From: an uncultured Candidatus Melainabacteria bacterium
GTDB lineage: Bacteria; Cyanobacteriota; Vampirovibrionia; Gastranaerophilales; Gastranaerophilaceae
NCBI GenBank assembly: GCA_937891325.1
Contig: CALAFU010000160.1
Location: 1-7,583, forward strand
DNA: 7,583 bases
Direction: 5' to 3'
Under the pieces are notes generated by a model. The model was given only the letters and a program-made list of their open reading frames with translations. It did no database searches and was not told where the DNA came from. Within the stretch, counting starts at the first letter, position 1; the number at the start of each line of letters is the position of its first letter. Made by a program: the position numbers and the translations under genes. This document shows positions 6,579 to 7,583 of the stretch, piece by piece.

Positions 6579-6590
6579 ATATAACAAATT

Positions 6591-6680
6591 GGAGACGTGG
6601 CCGAGTAGGCTGAAGGCGGCACCCTGCTAAGGTGTTATATGGAGTAATCTGTATCCAGGGTTCGAATCCCTGCGTCTCCG
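6591..6680 (+). tRNA. tRNA-Ser, anticodon GCU
   Basis: A complete class II cloverleaf of 90 nt is present. The acceptor stem GGAGACG (6591-6597) pairs fully with CGTCTCC (6673-6679), with discriminator G at 6680. The D stem is GCC/GGC. The anticodon stem GCACC/GGTGT (one G-U pair) encloses loop CTGCTAA, giving anticodon GCT at 6626-6628, which reads AGC and AGU. The long variable arm (6636-6655) folds into a 7-bp helix with loop GTAA. The T arm is CAGGG-TTCGAAT-CCCTG. The long variable arm and discriminator G are serine identity features. CCA is not encoded (the next bases are AAT), so it must be added by the CCA-adding enzyme. Confidence 0.98.
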
Positions 6681-6693
6681 AATTTATCAAAAG

Positions 6694-6714
6694 AACGGGC
6701 GAAAGCCCGTTTTT
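6694..6714 (+). terminator. Intrinsic terminator after tRNA-Ser
   Basis: AACGGGC (6694-6700) and GCCCGTT (6705-6711) form a GC-rich stem closed by the stable tetraloop GAAA, followed immediately by a run of T (6710-6714). It begins 13 nt after the tRNA and should end its transcript, separating it from the glycosyltransferase gene. Confidence 0.92.
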
Positions 6715-6743
6715 GCTATAAAAAAATTAATTGAGGGTTTATA

Positions 6744-7583
6744 ATGAAAAAGAATTGTCCAAGAGTTAGCGTTGTTATGCCTATTTTTAAGCATTCAAAA
6801 GAACAATTGCTGACTGCAATAAATAGTATTTTAAACCAGACCTTTAAAGATTTTGAATTCATTATTGTTGACGGAAGTGCTGACGAAATTAATTCTCAGC
6901 TAATTTCAACCATAAAAGATGAACGCATAAAATATTTTAAGCAAAAGGGTTATGTCAACTGCCTTAATTTAGGCATTGAAAACTCGTTGGGCGAGTATAT
7001 TGCAAGAATGGACTCTGATGATATTTCATACCCTACAAGACTTGAAGAACAGGTTAAATTTTTAGACAATAATCCTGAGGTTTCACTATGTTCTTGCTTG
7101 ATTGAGCGCTTTGGTTATTTTGAAGGTTACAAAAAATCTAGACATAAAAAGAACGTAGACTTAATCTCAACAATTGCAAGTTCTGAATTTATACATACAG
7201 CAATGATGTTTAGAAAAGATATAAATCTCAAATACGAACATCTAAAACCTATGGAAGATTGCCTGTTATTTCGCAAACTACTCTTGGAAGGATATAAATT
7301 TGCAATAATAGACAAATTTTTGTTAAAAAGCTATATCTCTAATTGCTCACTTATGAGAAAATATCCTAAATATATAGAACATTTCATGAGTAGAATTAAT
7401 ATATTTGCTCTAGCAAAACATTATAATTTTAATTTAAGTTTTATTGATGAAATTTTCACAAAAAAGAACTATACAATTAATGAAATCGACGAATATCTAA
7501 AATTTGTACATTTATTAATGAAAAAGTCAAACGATCACCAATTAGATGTTTTGAAAATTTGCAAACCATTTTTTTCTTATATG
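6744..7583 (+). CDS. Family 2 (GT-A fold) glycosyltransferase, C-terminus outside the window
   Basis: The first 280 codons are open to the right edge with no stop. The ATG at 6744 is preceded by GAGGG (6733-6737) at good spacing. The N-terminal GT2 domain is clear: the first strand VSVVMP (8-13), the SILNQTFKDFEFIIVD block (28-43) with nucleotide-binding D43, and the metal/sugar-nucleotide motif ARMDSDD (87-93) followed by the typical PTRLEEQVKFL (97-107). HTAMMFRKD (151-159) and a probable catalytic ED at 171-172 complete the family pattern. No membrane segment appears in the visible part, so it is probably a cytoplasmic or membrane-associated enzyme. GT2 enzymes transfer sugars from nucleotide donors during capsule, O-antigen or other surface glycan synthesis; donor and acceptor cannot be told here. 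A weak TATAAA lies at 6717-6722 with no good -35, so its promoter is unclear. It may head a surface-polysaccharide cluster beyond the window. Confidence 0.92.
   Translation, partial: MKKNCPRVSVVMPIFKHSKEQLLTAINSILNQTFKDFEFIIVDGSADEINSQLISTIKDERIKYFKQKGYVNCLNLGIENSLGEYIARMDSDDISYPTRLEEQVKFLDNNPEVSLCSCLIERFGYFEGYKKSRHKKNVDLISTIASSEFIHTAMMFRKDINLKYEHLKPMEDCLLFRKLLLEGYKFAIIDKFLLKSYISNCSLMRKYPKYIEHFMSRINIFALAKHYNFNLSFIDEIFTKKNYTINEIDEYLKFVHLLMKKSNDHQLDVLKICKPFFSYM

Noticed and set aside
7127..7315. Minus-strand open frame of 62 codons
   Set aside because: Antisense to the glycosyltransferase domain, including its conserved HTAMMFRKD and ED motifs, which explain the sequence.

Overview
This window reads as an AT-rich chromosome segment of an anaerobic, probably gut-associated bacterium. 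A/T-ending codons dominate, the standard genetic code is used, and the tRNA gene does not encode its 3' CCA. My best guess is the Vampirovibrionia/Melainabacteria group (Gastranaerophilales-like). That guess rests on overall look and the CCA-less tRNA, not on a marker gene, so another low-GC lineage is possible. No mobile element, CRISPR array or rRNA was seen.

Layout. Bases 1-3869 (minus) are one uninterrupted reading frame of at least 1,289 codons that runs off the left edge. It encodes a very long, soluble, almost entirely helical protein that I do not recognise. Near its visible C-terminal part lies a 72-residue block in which every third residue is L, I, V or M (24 of 24), which is unlike the 3-4 spacing of ordinary coiled coils. 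A divergent intergenic region (3870-4134) holds a dyad over the minus-strand -10, a bulged hairpin, and a near-consensus plus-strand promoter. That promoter drives a 77-residue basic helical protein (4135-4368). The small gene's stop codon directly abuts the stop codon of a convergent gene.

The convergent minus-strand pair is an alanine/glycine:cation symporter of the AGCS family (4965-6461), followed after 2 nt by a family 4 (Fe-S) uracil-DNA glycosylase (4369-4962). They look co-transcribed but have no obvious shared pathway. On the plus strand come a tRNA-Ser(GCU) gene (6591-6680), a strong intrinsic terminator (6694-6714), and the first 280 codons of a family 2 glycosyltransferase (6744 to the right edge).

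The conserved genes (symporter, glycosylase, tRNA, glycosyltransferase) are ordinary. The part worth attention is the giant helical protein with its three-residue hydrophobic repeat, together with the small helical protein transcribed divergently from it. Whether those two work together is inference only.
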